This document shows positions 14,882-23,026 of a DNA stretch of 23,530 nt, piece after piece (position 1 is the stretch's first letter; each line of letters starts with the position of its first letter). The notes under the pieces were generated by a model. The model was not told the origin of the DNA. It searched no databases and saw only the letters and a list, made by a program, of their open reading frames with translations. Source of the stretch: an uncultured Clostridia bacterium (GTDB lineage: Bacteria; Bacillota; Clostridia; HGM11514); NCBI GenBank assembly GCA_902478725.1, contig CABSMD010000016.1, forward strand, positions 1 to 23,530, given 5' to 3'. Made by a program: the position numbers and the translations under genes.

Positions 14882-16903
14882 TCAAACGCCGCGGTAGTAA
14901 TGCCCCCGCGTGTATGCCCCTCCCAGCGGGGCTTTGTCGCGCACCAGTTCCAGCACCCTGCGGCAGGTGTCGCCATCTTCCACGGTGAATACCACCCGCA
15001 GGTCGCGGACACAGGTGTTTTGAAACTCATCCACCTTGTCTCCCATGTAAATCGGAACACTGTTTAACAGCATGTGGCTGTATTTGTCACAAACGCAGGG
15101 AAAAACCGCACCCGTCCTGTCAATCAGCGAGCAATCCTTTTCGCAGCTCCCGCGTTTGGCCTTAACAAAGCAGTGCCGGCTCAACATAAGCGGCAGCCTG
15201 CCATAAATAATTGCCTCGCAGGGGACGGTGGTTTGCATGTCACGAATCTGTGCCAGATTCAATTCCGGCGACAAGCAGATTCCCTGAATGCCTTCTCTTT
15301 TATAAAACTCTGCCGTCATAGAGTTGTAGGGCCAAACAGTATAATCCGCAAACCGTCCTTGTAAACAGTCTGCCACATTGGAAAAAAGAAATTCTCCAAA
15401 CCCCGCATTTTGTAGTCTGTTGACAGCGGCCAGCATCGTACCCCGTGCGGTTTCATGTATGTTAGCGGGCAGGGAAACGACGATTTTCCTGTGGTCATAG
15501 CGGCCGGCGACCTGCTCCATCAATGCCAGAGGCACATAAACCCTTTCGCATTCGGCATCCAACGCCGCCATAAGCTGCTCCTCGGTCAAAACCGAAACAG
15601 TCAGGTACTGCCGGCGGTATCTGGTTCCCGTCTCTTTTTTTACAAAAATCTCCGCCGGTACGGGCTCCGTCTCAACTGCCGCACGTTCCTGTTCCAGCTT
15701 TCCGCACGCTTCCCGCCGCACACGTGAAATTTCCCCAAACGGAAGCATGATGCCCGGCTCGACAAAGACCGAAACCGATTCAGCAAAAAACGGCGTGCCG
15801 CCAAGCTTGGCCAGCCTGGTTTGCACGTCCTCCTCCTGAATGGGACGTTCTTTGGCGGCAAATGCCGCAATCTCCCCCTCAGCAATCGCCCGCTGCCCAT
15901 CTCTGTCATACATTTCTAACAGGATTGGCTTGCCCGCACGAATCTCTGCCCGCATCGAAACCGCTACCCGGGGCTGTGGCCTGCTCAAAGAGGACTGTAT
16001 ATTCTGATAAGGGGTGTCCGGCTTGTGATAGGCAAACATCCTGTCCGGCGCGGACGAGGTATAATAGCCGTCCGTATAGCCCCCACGGTCAAACACCTTC
16101 CGAAGCGATCGGATATCCTCCTCGGTAACCTTCTCCCCGTCTATGGCCTTGCGGTATACCGAGACGACCGTACCGACATAATCCGGTCCTTTCATGCGAC
16201 CTTCCACCTTTAGCGAAGCAACGCCCAACTCCTTCCATTCGTTAATGTGTGGCAACAGCATTAAATCCTTAAGGCTTAGGTAATCGCCATCCTTTCCGCC
16301 GCCGATCCGATAGGGCAAGCGGCAAGGCTGCGCGCATCTGCCACGGTTGCCGCTGCGCCGCCCGATAAAACTGCTCATCAGGCAATAGCCCGAATAGCAG
16401 GCGCAAAGTGCGCCGTGAACAAACACCTCGATTTCTGCATCGGTTGCCCGGCAGACCGCCGCGATATCCGCTTTTGCCAATTCGCGGGCCAGTACCACCC
16501 GCCGGCAGCCCAACCCCTGGGCAAAACGGACGCCATCGGCGTTGCAGATTCCCATCTGCGTACTGGCGTGCAGCGCAAGCTGCGGCAGGTTCTGGTGCAA
16601 AAAAGAAGCTGCCCCGACATCCTGCACGATCACGCCGTCCACCCCGGTCTGATATAAAAAAACCGCATACCGATATAGCCGTTCCATCTCACGGTCGGAC
16701 AACACGGTGTTTACGGTAATATACGTTTTTACTCCCCTGACGCGGCAGTACTCCACCGCCTCAGCCAGCTTTTTATAATCCAGGTTTGCAGCGTTCATCC
16801 TGGCATTTGCAAACTCACTGCATCCCATGTAAACGGCGTCCGCACCGCCCCCCACCGCGGCGAGAACCGCCTCATAGCTTCCCGCCGGCGCCAATAATTC
16901 CAT
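14882..16903 (-). CDS. U32-family protein with DUF3656-type C-terminal region, RlhA-like
   Basis: A 673-residue protein. The N-terminal half is a U32 TIM-barrel: MELLAPAGSYEAVLAAVGGGADAVY at the start, HASTQMGICNADG, and the signature EVFVHGALCACYSGYC followed by GRRSGNRGRCAQPCR with its clustered Cys residues. The C-terminal half carries the collagenase-like middle region and a second Cys set near the end (HCFVKAKRGSCEKDC). Although named peptidases, characterised U32 members such as E. coli RlhA and TrhP install hydroxyl groups on rRNA or tRNA bases. The length and domain order here resemble RlhA (23S rRNA C2501 hydroxylation), so RNA modification is more likely than proteolysis. The start ATG has a GGAG site at 9 bases. 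It follows zapA by 18 bases. Confidence 0.88.
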   Translation of the reverse strand: MELLAPAGSYEAVLAAVGGGADAVYMGCSEFANARMNAANLDYKKLAEAVEYCRVRGVKTYITVNTVLSDREMERLYRYAVFLYQTGVDGVIVQDVGAASFLHQNLPQLALHASTQMGICNADGVRFAQGLGCRRVVLARELAKADIAAVCRATDAEIEVFVHGALCACYSGYCLMSSFIGRRSGNRGRCAQPCRLPYRIGGGKDGDYLSLKDLMLLPHINEWKELGVASLKVEGRMKGPDYVGTVVSVYRKAIDGEKVTEEDIRSLRKVFDRGGYTDGYYTSSAPDRMFAYHKPDTPYQNIQSSLSRPQPRVAVSMRAEIRAGKPILLEMYDRDGQRAIAEGEIAAFAAKERPIQEEDVQTRLAKLGGTPFFAESVSVFVEPGIMLPFGEISRVRREACGKLEQERAAVETEPVPAEIFVKKETGTRYRRQYLTVSVLTEEQLMAALDAECERVYVPLALMEQVAGRYDHRKIVVSLPANIHETARGTMLAAVNRLQNAGFGEFLFSNVADCLQGRFADYTVWPYNSMTAEFYKREGIQGICLSPELNLAQIRDMQTTVPCEAIIYGRLPLMLSRHCFVKAKRGSCEKDCSLIDRTGAVFPCVCDKYSHMLLNSVPIYMGDKVDEFQNTCVRDLRVVFTVEDGDTCRRVLELVRDKAPLGGAYTRGHYYRGV

Positions 16904-16921
16904 AGCATCTAACTCCGTTCG

Positions 16922-17353
16922 CTACTCCAGGTCGTCAAAGGTAACATTATTGTTTTTTGCTTCGATTTCAAAATTGTTAATGACGTCCTCAAGTTCCGTT
17001 TCCTTTTTCGCATATTTGATCTGCATATCATGCAGTTCTTTTTTCAGCTTCTCGCATTCGCGGCGTGCTTCCTCTAAGGCGAGCTTGTCTGCCGTTCCTT
17101 CCTCAAGATACTGCTGGATCTGGTCCCGCATACGGTCTGCCGCCGAAACGCTCTTTAAATACTCATCCCCAATCGTGACCGACGCCAAAACAGCGGCCAT
17201 CGCTGTGCTCAGCCTGGGATTGGCGGAATGAATTTCCTTCATCTTTTGATCGACATAAAACGCGATCTTGTGCACATATTCCGGTTCTTCCTCCGTCAAC
17301 AGGGTATAATCCATGCCGTTGATCCTGATTTCTACCTTGTTCTTCTCACCCAT
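16922..17353 (-). CDS. zapA: Cell division protein ZapA
   Basis: A 143-residue protein that bundles FtsZ filaments at the division site. Residues 1-95 hold the ZapA globular domain (VEIRINGMDYTLLTEEEPEYVHKIAFYVDQKMKEI and a MAAVLASVTIGDEYLK helix). Residues about 95-135 are a long charged coiled coil that drives dimer/tetramer formation. An AAAGG site lies 9 bases ahead of the ATG. It is the first gene of the long minus-strand run and has a strong promoter candidate just upstream. Confidence 0.92.
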   Translation of the reverse strand: MGEKNKVEIRINGMDYTLLTEEEPEYVHKIAFYVDQKMKEIHSANPRLSTAMAAVLASVTIGDEYLKSVSAADRMRDQIQQYLEEGTADKLALEEARRECEKLKKELHDMQIKYAKKETELEDVINNFEIEAKNNNVTFDDLE

Positions 17354-17424
17354 AGTAAACAGCCTTTCTATAAATAAGGATTTCCATCAAGATTGAATCC
17401 AATCGTTTCTTATATATTGTTTAC

Positions 17425-17453
17425 ATTATACTACACATTTTCCGAATGTACAA
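17425..17453 (-). promoter_or_regulatory. Candidate sigma-A promoter for zapA and the downstream run
   Basis: Minus-strand reading: TTGTAC, a 17-base spacer, then a perfect TATAAT. The -35 box is weak (3/6) but the -10 is consensus. It lies 72 bases ahead of zapA in the intergenic region shared with the divergent esterase gene. Confidence 0.6.
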
Positions 17454-17471
17454 TAGTTGATTTATTTCCGG

Positions 17472-17500
17472 TTGTCTTTTTTTACCCGGTGTGGTAAAAT
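17472..17500 (+). promoter_or_regulatory. Candidate sigma-A promoter for the esterase-deacetylase pair
   Basis: TTGTCT (4/6), a 17-base spacer, then TAAAAT (5/6), followed by an A-rich stretch. It is 28 bases ahead of the esterase ATG and divergent from the zapA promoter. Confidence 0.65.
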
Positions 17501-17528
17501 AAAAAAAACATTTTTAGGGGGAAATAAA

Positions 17529-18254
17529 ATGGCACATGCATCCATTACGCATAAGCCGAGTTCTCTGGGCAAAGAGCAGAACCTTGAGGTTATCTTTCCG
17601 GAATCTGCAAAAAGACCGCTTCCTGTGCTTTATCTGCTGCACGGTCTGAGCGATAATCAAACCAGTTGGGGCAGAAAAAGCAGTGTGGAATGTTTCGTGC
17701 AGGGCAAAGAGCTCATCGTCGTCATGCCCGACGCGGCGCGCAGTTTTTATACGGATATGGAGTACGGTGAAAACTACTTTACGTATATATCACAAGAGCT
17801 TCCGGCCTTCATTGAATCTACCTTTCCGGTCAGCAAAAGGCGGGAGGACACCTACATTGCCGGGTTGTCAATGGGCGGCTACGGTGCCCTAAAAACCGCC
17901 TTTACCTATCCGGAACGGTTTGCGGGTGTCGCTTCCTTTTCCGGCGTTTGCGACATTGAAGAGAGTGTGGCCAGAAATCTGACCGATTTCACACCGATTT
18001 TCGGCCCGGATGCGGATTTGACGCCGCACTCCCTGTTCCATCTGGCAAAACAGACCGACGCGGTGGTGCAAAAACCAAAGATTTACCAGTGGTGCGGCAC
18101 GGAGGATTTTTTGTATGACACCAATGTGAAATTCCGTGACTTTATGAAAACCCTGTCCTTTGACTATACCTACCGCGAATCGGAGGGCGGGCATAGCTGG
18201 GACCGCTGGAATGAACAAATCCATACGGCACTAAAGTTTTTTGATTTACTATAA
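17529..18254 (+). CDS. Alpha/beta-hydrolase esterase, EstA/CE1-like
   Basis: A 241-residue cytoplasmic esterase (no signal peptide) resembling tributyrin/acetyl esterases of the esterase-D/CE1 group. These cleave short acyl esters, often acetyl or feruloyl groups on sugars. The nucleophile elbow is GLSMGGYGALK with Ser114. The likely acid is Asp193 in CGTEDF and the base is His222 in EGGHSWDRW. LYLLHGLSDN near the N-terminus forms the oxyanion region. The start at 17529 is fixed by AGGGGG 7 bases upstream; an in-frame ATG at 17457 lies upstream of the -10/-35 boxes. It is followed after 13 bases by a deacetylase gene, which suggests joint removal of acyl groups from a carbohydrate. Confidence 0.88.
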   Translation: MAHASITHKPSSLGKEQNLEVIFPESAKRPLPVLYLLHGLSDNQTSWGRKSSVECFVQGKELIVVMPDAARSFYTDMEYGENYFTYISQELPAFIESTFPVSKRREDTYIAGLSMGGYGALKTAFTYPERFAGVASFSGVCDIEESVARNLTDFTPIFGPDADLTPHSLFHLAKQTDAVVQKPKIYQWCGTEDFLYDTNVKFRDFMKTLSFDYTYRESEGGHSWDRWNEQIHTALKFFDLL

Positions 18255-18267
18255 AGGGGTGGCAGAT

Positions 18268-18954
18268 ATGTGGAATGGCAAGAAAAAGGCAGTAACCTTC
18301 AGTTACGACGACGGCGTCGCGCAGGACATACGGCTTGCGGAGATTTTCAACAGAAACGGCTTAAAATGCACCTTTAACATCAACAGTGGGACGATGGGGG
18401 GAGACTCCCAGTGGAAAAAGAACAACGTCATGATCCGGCGGATGACACCGGAGGAATGTAAAAAAACCTATCAGGGACACGAGGTGGCGGTACACGCTCT
18501 TACCCATCCCCATCTGGAAAACCTGCCGCGTGAAGAGATTGAAAAGGAAATCGCACAGGATAAGAAAAACCTGGAATCCATATTCGGCTGTGAAATCCAT
18601 GGCATGGCCTATCCGTTTGGTACCTATAACGACGAGGTGCTTTCGGTTCTGCGGGAAAATAATATCCGGTACGCGCGAACCGTGGCGTGTACCGGAGGGT
18701 TTGACATTCCAGAAAATTTTCTGACATTGCCGGCCACCTGCAAGCATACCGACGAAACCCTTATGGAGCTTGCCCGTCGGTTTGTCGCTTTGCAGCCGGA
18801 GGAGCCCCAGCTCTTTTATGTCTGGGGACACAGCTACGAGTTTGACACGGACGATAACTGGGAGGTTATCGAGGAGCTTTGCCGGGTGATCGGCGGGCAT
18901 GACGATATTTTTTATGGCACCAACCACGAGGTGCTCAGTCCGTTTTATCGGTAA
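18268..18954 (+). CDS. Polysaccharide deacetylase family protein (NodB/CE4), cytoplasmic
   Basis: A 228-residue single-domain NodB protein with no signal peptide. Motif 1 is TFSYDDG (Asp14, Asp15), motif 2 is HALTH (His76, His80 as metal ligands), motif 3 is MAYPFGTYND, and a late motif is WGHSYEF. The substrate is probably an acetylated sugar or a small oligosaccharide taken into the cell. The ATG at 18268 is chosen for the AAAGGGGTGG site 5 bases upstream; an in-frame TTG at 18241 sits inside the esterase gene. The last 20 bases overlap the convergent EamA transporter gene. Confidence 0.88.
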   Translation: MWNGKKKAVTFSYDDGVAQDIRLAEIFNRNGLKCTFNINSGTMGGDSQWKKNNVMIRRMTPEECKKTYQGHEVAVHALTHPHLENLPREEIEKEIAQDKKNLESIFGCEIHGMAYPFGTYNDEVLSVLRENNIRYARTVACTGGFDIPENFLTLPATCKHTDETLMELARRFVALQPEEPQLFYVWGHSYEFDTDDNWEVIEELCRVIGGHDDIFYGTNHEVLSPFYR

Positions 18955-19825
18955 GCGTAGCTTTTGGCTTGCCGCGGGAGGCCAAGACCGAGCCCAGCAC
19001 CACCAATACCACTGCAATATACACCCGTGCGGACGGCACGATCCCGTTGATGAAAAGAGCAGCGAACGGCGTCAGGACAGGCTTGATGAAAAAGACCAGC
19101 GCGGCGGCCATGGCGGAGGATTTCTCGATCGCCCGAAAATACGCCCAGTAACCAATGCCGGTCACCGCGATCCCCAGATACAAAAGATAGGGGAGGTTGT
19201 GGAGTGTCACGACCTCCATAAATGGGATGCGCGCAATTAGAAGGACGATCAGCAGAACGATACTGCCGAAGAAAAAGGAAAAGCCTGTCTGGATGATGCC
19301 GGTGATCTTTCCCATCATCTTTCTGCTGAGAACCGTGTAGAGGCTGAAGGTAACCGACGCCAAAACCGCCATGAGGACAGAAAGCAGGTTTGATCCTTTT
19401 GAAAGATCCGCGCTGACCAAAACGCCCGCCACGCACAACACGACCGCGCAGAGCTTCTGTACGGTAAGTTGTTCCTTAAGAAACAGGGCCGCCAGCAAAA
19501 CGGTAAAGACGGAGTTGGACGAAAAGATAATCGCGATCAGCGCGGGCGAATCGGCCTGCAAGACCGCGTATTGCAACACCACCATGCTGATACAGATGCA
19601 GAGCACCCCCAAAAGCGCCATGTACAGGTAATCCCGTCCATGCAGGCTGATGTTGTTTTTCCTCTTTTGATAGATGGCAAACGGCAGCAATAGGACGCCG
19701 CCGATCAGAAAACGGATACAGGTCATCGAAATGGGATGCACGTCGTTTGCGATCAGCTTACTGACCGGCTCCAGCGTCGTAAACGCTGCAACCGCAATGA
19801 GTATGTACAAAAAACTTTTACGCAC
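18935..19825 (-). CDS. EamA/DMT-family transporter
   Basis: A 296-residue membrane protein with ten predicted hydrophobic segments in two EamA repeats (first: FLYILIAVAAFTTLEPVSKLI to VLCVAGVLVSAD; second: LLSVLMAVLASVTFSLYTVLSRK to VVLVVLGSVLASRG). Members export or import amino acids, nucleotides or other metabolites; the substrate cannot be read from sequence. The start is GTG with GGAGG 6 bases upstream. A double-palindrome hairpin lies directly before the RBS. The 3' end overlaps the convergent deacetylase gene. Confidence 0.9.
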   Translation of the reverse strand: MRKSFLYILIAVAAFTTLEPVSKLIANDVHPISMTCIRFLIGGVLLLPFAIYQKRKNNISLHGRDYLYMALLGVLCICISMVVLQYAVLQADSPALIAIIFSSNSVFTVLLAALFLKEQLTVQKLCAVVLCVAGVLVSADLSKGSNLLSVLMAVLASVTFSLYTVLSRKMMGKITGIIQTGFSFFFGSIVLLIVLLIARIPFMEVVTLHNLPYLLYLGIAVTGIGYWAYFRAIEKSSAMAAALVFFIKPVLTPFAALFINGIVPSARVYIAVVLVVLGSVLASRGKPKATLTDKTD

Positions 19826-19841
19826 GAATATCCTCCTAACA

Positions 19842-19879
19842 AAAATCTATTGCAATACAAACGTATTGCAATAGATTTT
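19842..19879 (-). terminator. Perfect inverted repeat with two TATTGCAATA palindromes: galK terminator and/or operator
   Basis: A perfect 17-bp inverted repeat (19842-19858 with 19863-19879) and a 4-base loop. On the minus strand the stem ends in a TTTTT run, so it can terminate galTK transcription. Each arm contains the self-complementary decamer TATTGCAATA (19848-19857 and 19864-19873, centres 16 bases apart), which is unusual for a plain terminator and looks like a pair of operator half-sites. The EamA gene's RBS begins within a few bases of the stem. Confidence 0.7.
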
Positions 19880-19883
19880 CTTA

Positions 19884-19912
19884 TTTACAGCAAATGTCCG
19901 CTTACAAACCAA
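19884..19912 (-). promoter_or_regulatory. Weak candidate promoter for the EamA transporter gene
   Basis: Minus-strand TTGGTT, a 17-base spacer, TGTAAA, with an extended -10 TG before the -10 box. Matches to consensus are modest (3/6 and 4/6). It would start transcription at the edge of the inverted repeat, placing the palindromes at about +1 to +36. Confidence 0.3.
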
Positions 19913-19922
19913 AAAGCCACAT

Positions 19923-21113
19923 TTACCAGTTTTTTATCTCATGTCCGCCGTCCCCGATATCCGAAACATAAAAGGATGGCGCATACCCGATTTTTTCCTC
20001 ATAACGCTTGCCAACCTGTTCCCGGAAGCTGTCGACCGCCTCGGTGCGGACGATGCTGACCGAACAGCCGCCAAAGCCCGCGCCGGTCATTCTCGAACCA
20101 ATACAGCCCTCGATCTTCAACGCTTCATCCACCAAGGTGTCCAGCTCGGCCCCTGTCACCTCGTACAAGTCACGCAAGGAGTTGTGGGAAGCAACCATCA
20201 ATCTGCCAAATTCCTCAATGTCGTTGGCCTTAAGTGCGGATACGGAACGGAGCACCCTGTCGTCCTCTGCGATCACATGCTCGACCCGCTTCCTCACAAC
20301 CTCATCTGCGATCAGGTGAGAGAAGTCCTGAAACTGCGCATAGGAAACATCGCCGAGACAATCTGCCTGCGGAACTGCTTGCTTCAATTGCTCAAAGCCC
20401 GCCTCGCATTCCGTGCGGCGTTCGTTGTATTTAGAATCGGCCAGGCTGCGTTTTTTATTGGTATTGGCGAGCACCAGCTTGTATCCGTCTAAGCGGATCG
20501 GGACAAGCTCGTATTCCAGCGTCTTGCAGTTTAGAAATATCGCGTGGTCCTTCTTCCCCATCGCCGAAGCGAACTGGTCCATGATCCCGCACTTTACACC
20601 GACATAATTATGCTCGCTGCGCTGGCTGAGCTTGGCCAGGTATACCATGTCCGGTTCACGGCTGATGCCCGCCTTTTCATCTACAATTGTGGACAGCGCA
20701 AGCGCCGTCACCACCTGAATCGCGGCCGAGGACGACAGTCCGCCGCCCAACGGCACCGTGTCGTCATAGAGCATGTCGCACCCGCACAGGTCGTACCCGT
20801 CCTGTTGGAGCTCATAAGCCACGCCAAGCTGATAATTGCCCCACTTGAGGCCGCGGTAATCGTCCAGCCTGTCAATTTCTGCGCTGACGTGCAGATCAAG
20901 GTCGGTCGCGGTCAGGTTAATCAGATTGTCCTTACGCGGACGGAGCACGATCAGGGAACGCATCGAAAGCGCTGCCGGAAAAACCAGCCCGCCATTGTAG
21001 TCGGTGTGCTCGCCGATCAGGTTGACCCGGCCGGGCGAGGCAAACAAGCGTAAATCCGACTCGTCTCCCCCATATATTTCAATAAATCTGTCAATCACTT
21101 CACGGATTTCCAA
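19923..21113 (-). CDS. galK: Galactokinase
   Basis: A 396-residue GHMP kinase that phosphorylates galactose at C1 with ATP, the first committed Leloir step. Motifs are GRVNLIGEHTDYNGG (residues 28-42, sugar-binding signature), PLGGGLSSSAA (ATP loop), CGIMDQFAS with the catalytic Asp, and SRMTGAGFGGC near the C-terminus. The start is a TTG with a strong AAGGGGGAG site 5 bases upstream, overlapping the galT end by 19 bases. A GTG at 21098, which overlaps the galT stop, is a weaker alternative. Coupling to galT is implied. No galE or mutarotase gene lies in the window. Confidence 0.96.
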   Translation of the reverse strand: MEIREVIDRFIEIYGGDESDLRLFASPGRVNLIGEHTDYNGGLVFPAALSMRSLIVLRPRKDNLINLTATDLDLHVSAEIDRLDDYRGLKWGNYQLGVAYELQQDGYDLCGCDMLYDDTVPLGGGLSSSAAIQVVTALALSTIVDEKAGISREPDMVYLAKLSQRSEHNYVGVKCGIMDQFASAMGKKDHAIFLNCKTLEYELVPIRLDGYKLVLANTNKKRSLADSKYNERRTECEAGFEQLKQAVPQADCLGDVSYAQFQDFSHLIADEVVRKRVEHVIAEDDRVLRSVSALKANDIEEFGRLMVASHNSLRDLYEVTGAELDTLVDEALKIEGCIGSRMTGAGFGGCSVSIVRTEAVDSFREQVGKRYEEKIGYAPSFYVSDIGDGGHEIKNW

Positions 21114-22090
21114 AACGACTCCCCCTTAGACATAAATTTTTGATAGGCCGCCCGCAGCTCCTCCGCCTTTTCCTCCGGTGCGGTCGGATTGCAATGGGCC
21201 CACGCGCCGGTTTCACTGGAGGCGTTGAATTTCTGTTTATCCCGCGAACGCATCGGCGGATAAAACTTGATATGGAAATGGTAATACTCTCCGGTATCCA
21301 CACTGTTGACCGGATTTTGATACATGCACATCATATAGGGGAAGGGATAGTCAAACAGACTGTCCAACGTTCCGGTCGTCTCCTTGAGAATCTTAGCCAG
21401 GTTATCCCGTTCGGAATCGGTGAATTCGGTAATATTCTGCTTATGCTTCTTGCTCATAATATACATCCCATAGGGGTATTCCGAATAAAATGGCAGAAAG
21501 GATACAAAATCATCGTTTTCAATGATGACACGTTGTCCATATTTCATCTCATCCGACAACATATCACAAAGCATACATGTCTGCTTTTCCTCAAAATATT
21601 CCCTACAGGAATCGAACTCCAGCTCCAGCCGTTTGGGTATAAAGGGATAGCCATAGATCTGCCCGTGTGGGTGCGGCATGGTGACACCGACCACCGCACC
21701 GCGGTTTTCAAAGATGAATACATACTTGATCCGTTCATCCTTTTGTATCTCCAAAAAACGCTGTGCCCACAGATCCACCAGTTTGCGGATATGCGGCACC
21801 GGCAACTCCGGCAGAGTGACCGTGTGCTCAGGGCTGTATAGGATAACCTCACACTTGCCATAGGATTCCGCCATCTTATAAAAATCACTCTCCACCGCGT
21901 CGGGCGTAGGCGGCGTGGCGGATAGCGCCGGAAAATCGTTGTCGTATTCGTATACCTCATAGTTGTCCGGCACCTTGCCTGAGCCCGGGCAAAACGGGCA
22001 CCAGTCCTTAGGCATCTGCGGCCGGTTCTGACGGTGGGACGCGATCATCACCCAATCCTTCGTCAGGGGATTCCATCTCAATTCTGCCAT
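21095..22090 (-). CDS. galT: Galactose-1-phosphate uridylyltransferase
   Basis: A 331-residue HIT-superfamily enzyme exchanging UMP between UDP-glucose and galactose-1-phosphate. The active-site HPHGQ has the nucleophilic His at 142. Zinc-type Cys pairs are CPFC (31-34) and a second CMLC. EYYHFHIKFYPP is the later His motif, and RWNPLTKDWVMIASHR the start. I chose the ATG at 22090, 8 bases after AGGAG; the in-frame GTG at 22114 would put that RBS inside the gene. It heads the galT-galK operon. Confidence 0.95.
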   Translation of the reverse strand: MAELRWNPLTKDWVMIASHRQNRPQMPKDWCPFCPGSGKVPDNYEVYEYDNDFPALSATPPTPDAVESDFYKMAESYGKCEVILYSPEHTVTLPELPVPHIRKLVDLWAQRFLEIQKDERIKYVFIFENRGAVVGVTMPHPHGQIYGYPFIPKRLELEFDSCREYFEEKQTCMLCDMLSDEMKYGQRVIIENDDFVSFLPFYSEYPYGMYIMSKKHKQNITEFTDSERDNLAKILKETTGTLDSLFDYPFPYMMCMYQNPVNSVDTGEYYHFHIKFYPPMRSRDKQKFNASSETGAWAHCNPTAPEEKAEELRAAYQKFMSKGESFWKSVK

Positions 22091-22123
22091 ATGTAACGCT
22101 CCTTCTTTTTTCACAATATCTAT

Positions 22124-22152
22124 ATACTAACGGAAACGACCGGATTCGTCAA
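22124..22152 (-). promoter_or_regulatory. Candidate promoter for galT-galK
   Basis: Minus-strand TTGACG (5/6), a 17-base spacer, TAGTAT (4/6), running into TATAGATAT. It lies 34 bases ahead of galT. I could not recognise a catabolite-control (cre) site or a specific galactose operator here. Confidence 0.55.
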
Positions 22153-22172
22153 TATCCAAAAATACAAAATTT

Positions 22173-22215
22173 ATGATTGAAACACCATCTTTAATAATAA
22201 CTGTTTATCAATCAT
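22173..22215 (-). terminator. Possible weak terminator after rsmI
   Basis: ATGATTGA plus AACA, with a 2-base bulge, pair with TGTT plus TCAATCAT across a 17-base loop, starting inside the rsmI stop region. AAATTTTGTATTTTT follows. The stem is AT-rich and the loop large, so this is tentative. Confidence 0.25.
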
Positions 22216-23026
22216 CTTCTAGCGTCAGCGCGTAAATCTCACGCTTGGGGACGCCCCGTTCGCGGGCCACCTGCCTGATGGCTTCTTTTTTGTCCATGCC
22301 AGACGCGATCAGTCCGTCCAACTGTTCCTTGGGTGTTTGTTCAAATATTCTTTCCTCTTCCGCTGCCCCCTCCAGAACCAGGACAAACTCTCCCTTTGGC
22401 GGAGTTTCTTCGTAATGAGCAACCGCCGCTCCCACGGTAGTGCGGACGATCTGTTCATGTATCTTGGTCAGCTCGCGCGCCAGTGTGAGCCGCCGGTCTC
22501 CAAATACCTCGTAAAAATCGCGCAATGTGGAGAGCAGCTTGTGCGGCGCCTCATAAAAAATCAGGGTTCGCCTCTCGTTTTTAAGCGATTGCAGATGCTC
22601 CCGGCGGCTCGAACGGTTCATGGTCAGAAACCCCTCAAAGCAAAACCGTCCGGTCGGCAGGCCGCAGGCGGACAGGGCGCTGACGGCCGCGCACGGCCCC
22701 GGCACCGGGATCACGTCGATGTGATTTTCAAAGCACAGGTCTACCAATTCCTCACCCGGGTCGGAAACAGCAGGGGTTCCGGCGTCGCTTACAAGCGCGG
22801 CCGTCTCACCACTTAAAATACGTTTGACGATGATCTCCCCTTTTTCCCGGCGATTGTGCTCAAAATAGCTTGTCATTGGTTTGGAAATGCCAAAATGGTT
22901 GAGCAGCTTTAAGGTATGGCGCGTATCCTCCGCCGCGATAAAATCGACCTCGCGCAAGACCGAAACAGCCCGCTCGCTCATATCCGACAGGTTGCCGATC
23001 GGCGTAGCGACGATATAAAGCTTCAT
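22208..23026 (-). CDS. rsmI: 16S rRNA (cytidine-1402 2'-O) methyltransferase RsmI
   Basis: A 272-residue tetrapyrrole-methylase-fold enzyme that 2'-O-methylates C1402 in the ribosomal P site using SAM. Motifs are LYIVATPIGNLSDMSERA at the start, AAEDTRHTLKLL, ALVSDAGTPAVSDPGEELV, VPVPGPCAAVSALSACGLP, and IFYEAPHKL. The C-terminal region has the usual helical tail with a KKEAIRQVARERGVPKREIY helix pair. The ATG at 23026 is chosen because GGAGG lies 8 bases upstream and it overlaps the previous stop as ATGA. The ATG at 23032 is too close to the RBS. Confidence 0.95.
   Translation of the reverse strand: MKLYIVATPIGNLSDMSERAVSVLREVDFIAAEDTRHTLKLLNHFGISKPMTSYFEHNRREKGEIIVKRILSGETAALVSDAGTPAVSDPGEELVDLCFENHIDVIPVPGPCAAVSALSACGLPTGRFCFEGFLTMNRSSRREHLQSLKNERRTLIFYEAPHKLLSTLRDFYEVFGDRRLTLARELTKIHEQIVRTTVGAAVAHYEETPPKGEFVLVLEGAAEEERIFEQTPKEQLDGLIASGMDKKEAIRQVARERGVPKREIYALTLEDD

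Noticed and set aside
14242..14988. 248-codon plus-strand frame opposite tyrA and the U32 gene
   Set aside because: It spans two real genes on the other strand and is rich in Arg, Cys and Pro without pattern, as expected for a shadow frame.
19842..19879. Inverted repeat as an insertion-element end or attachment site
   Set aside because: No transposase or integrase is nearby, no matching partner repeat was seen, and its position fits a terminator or operator.
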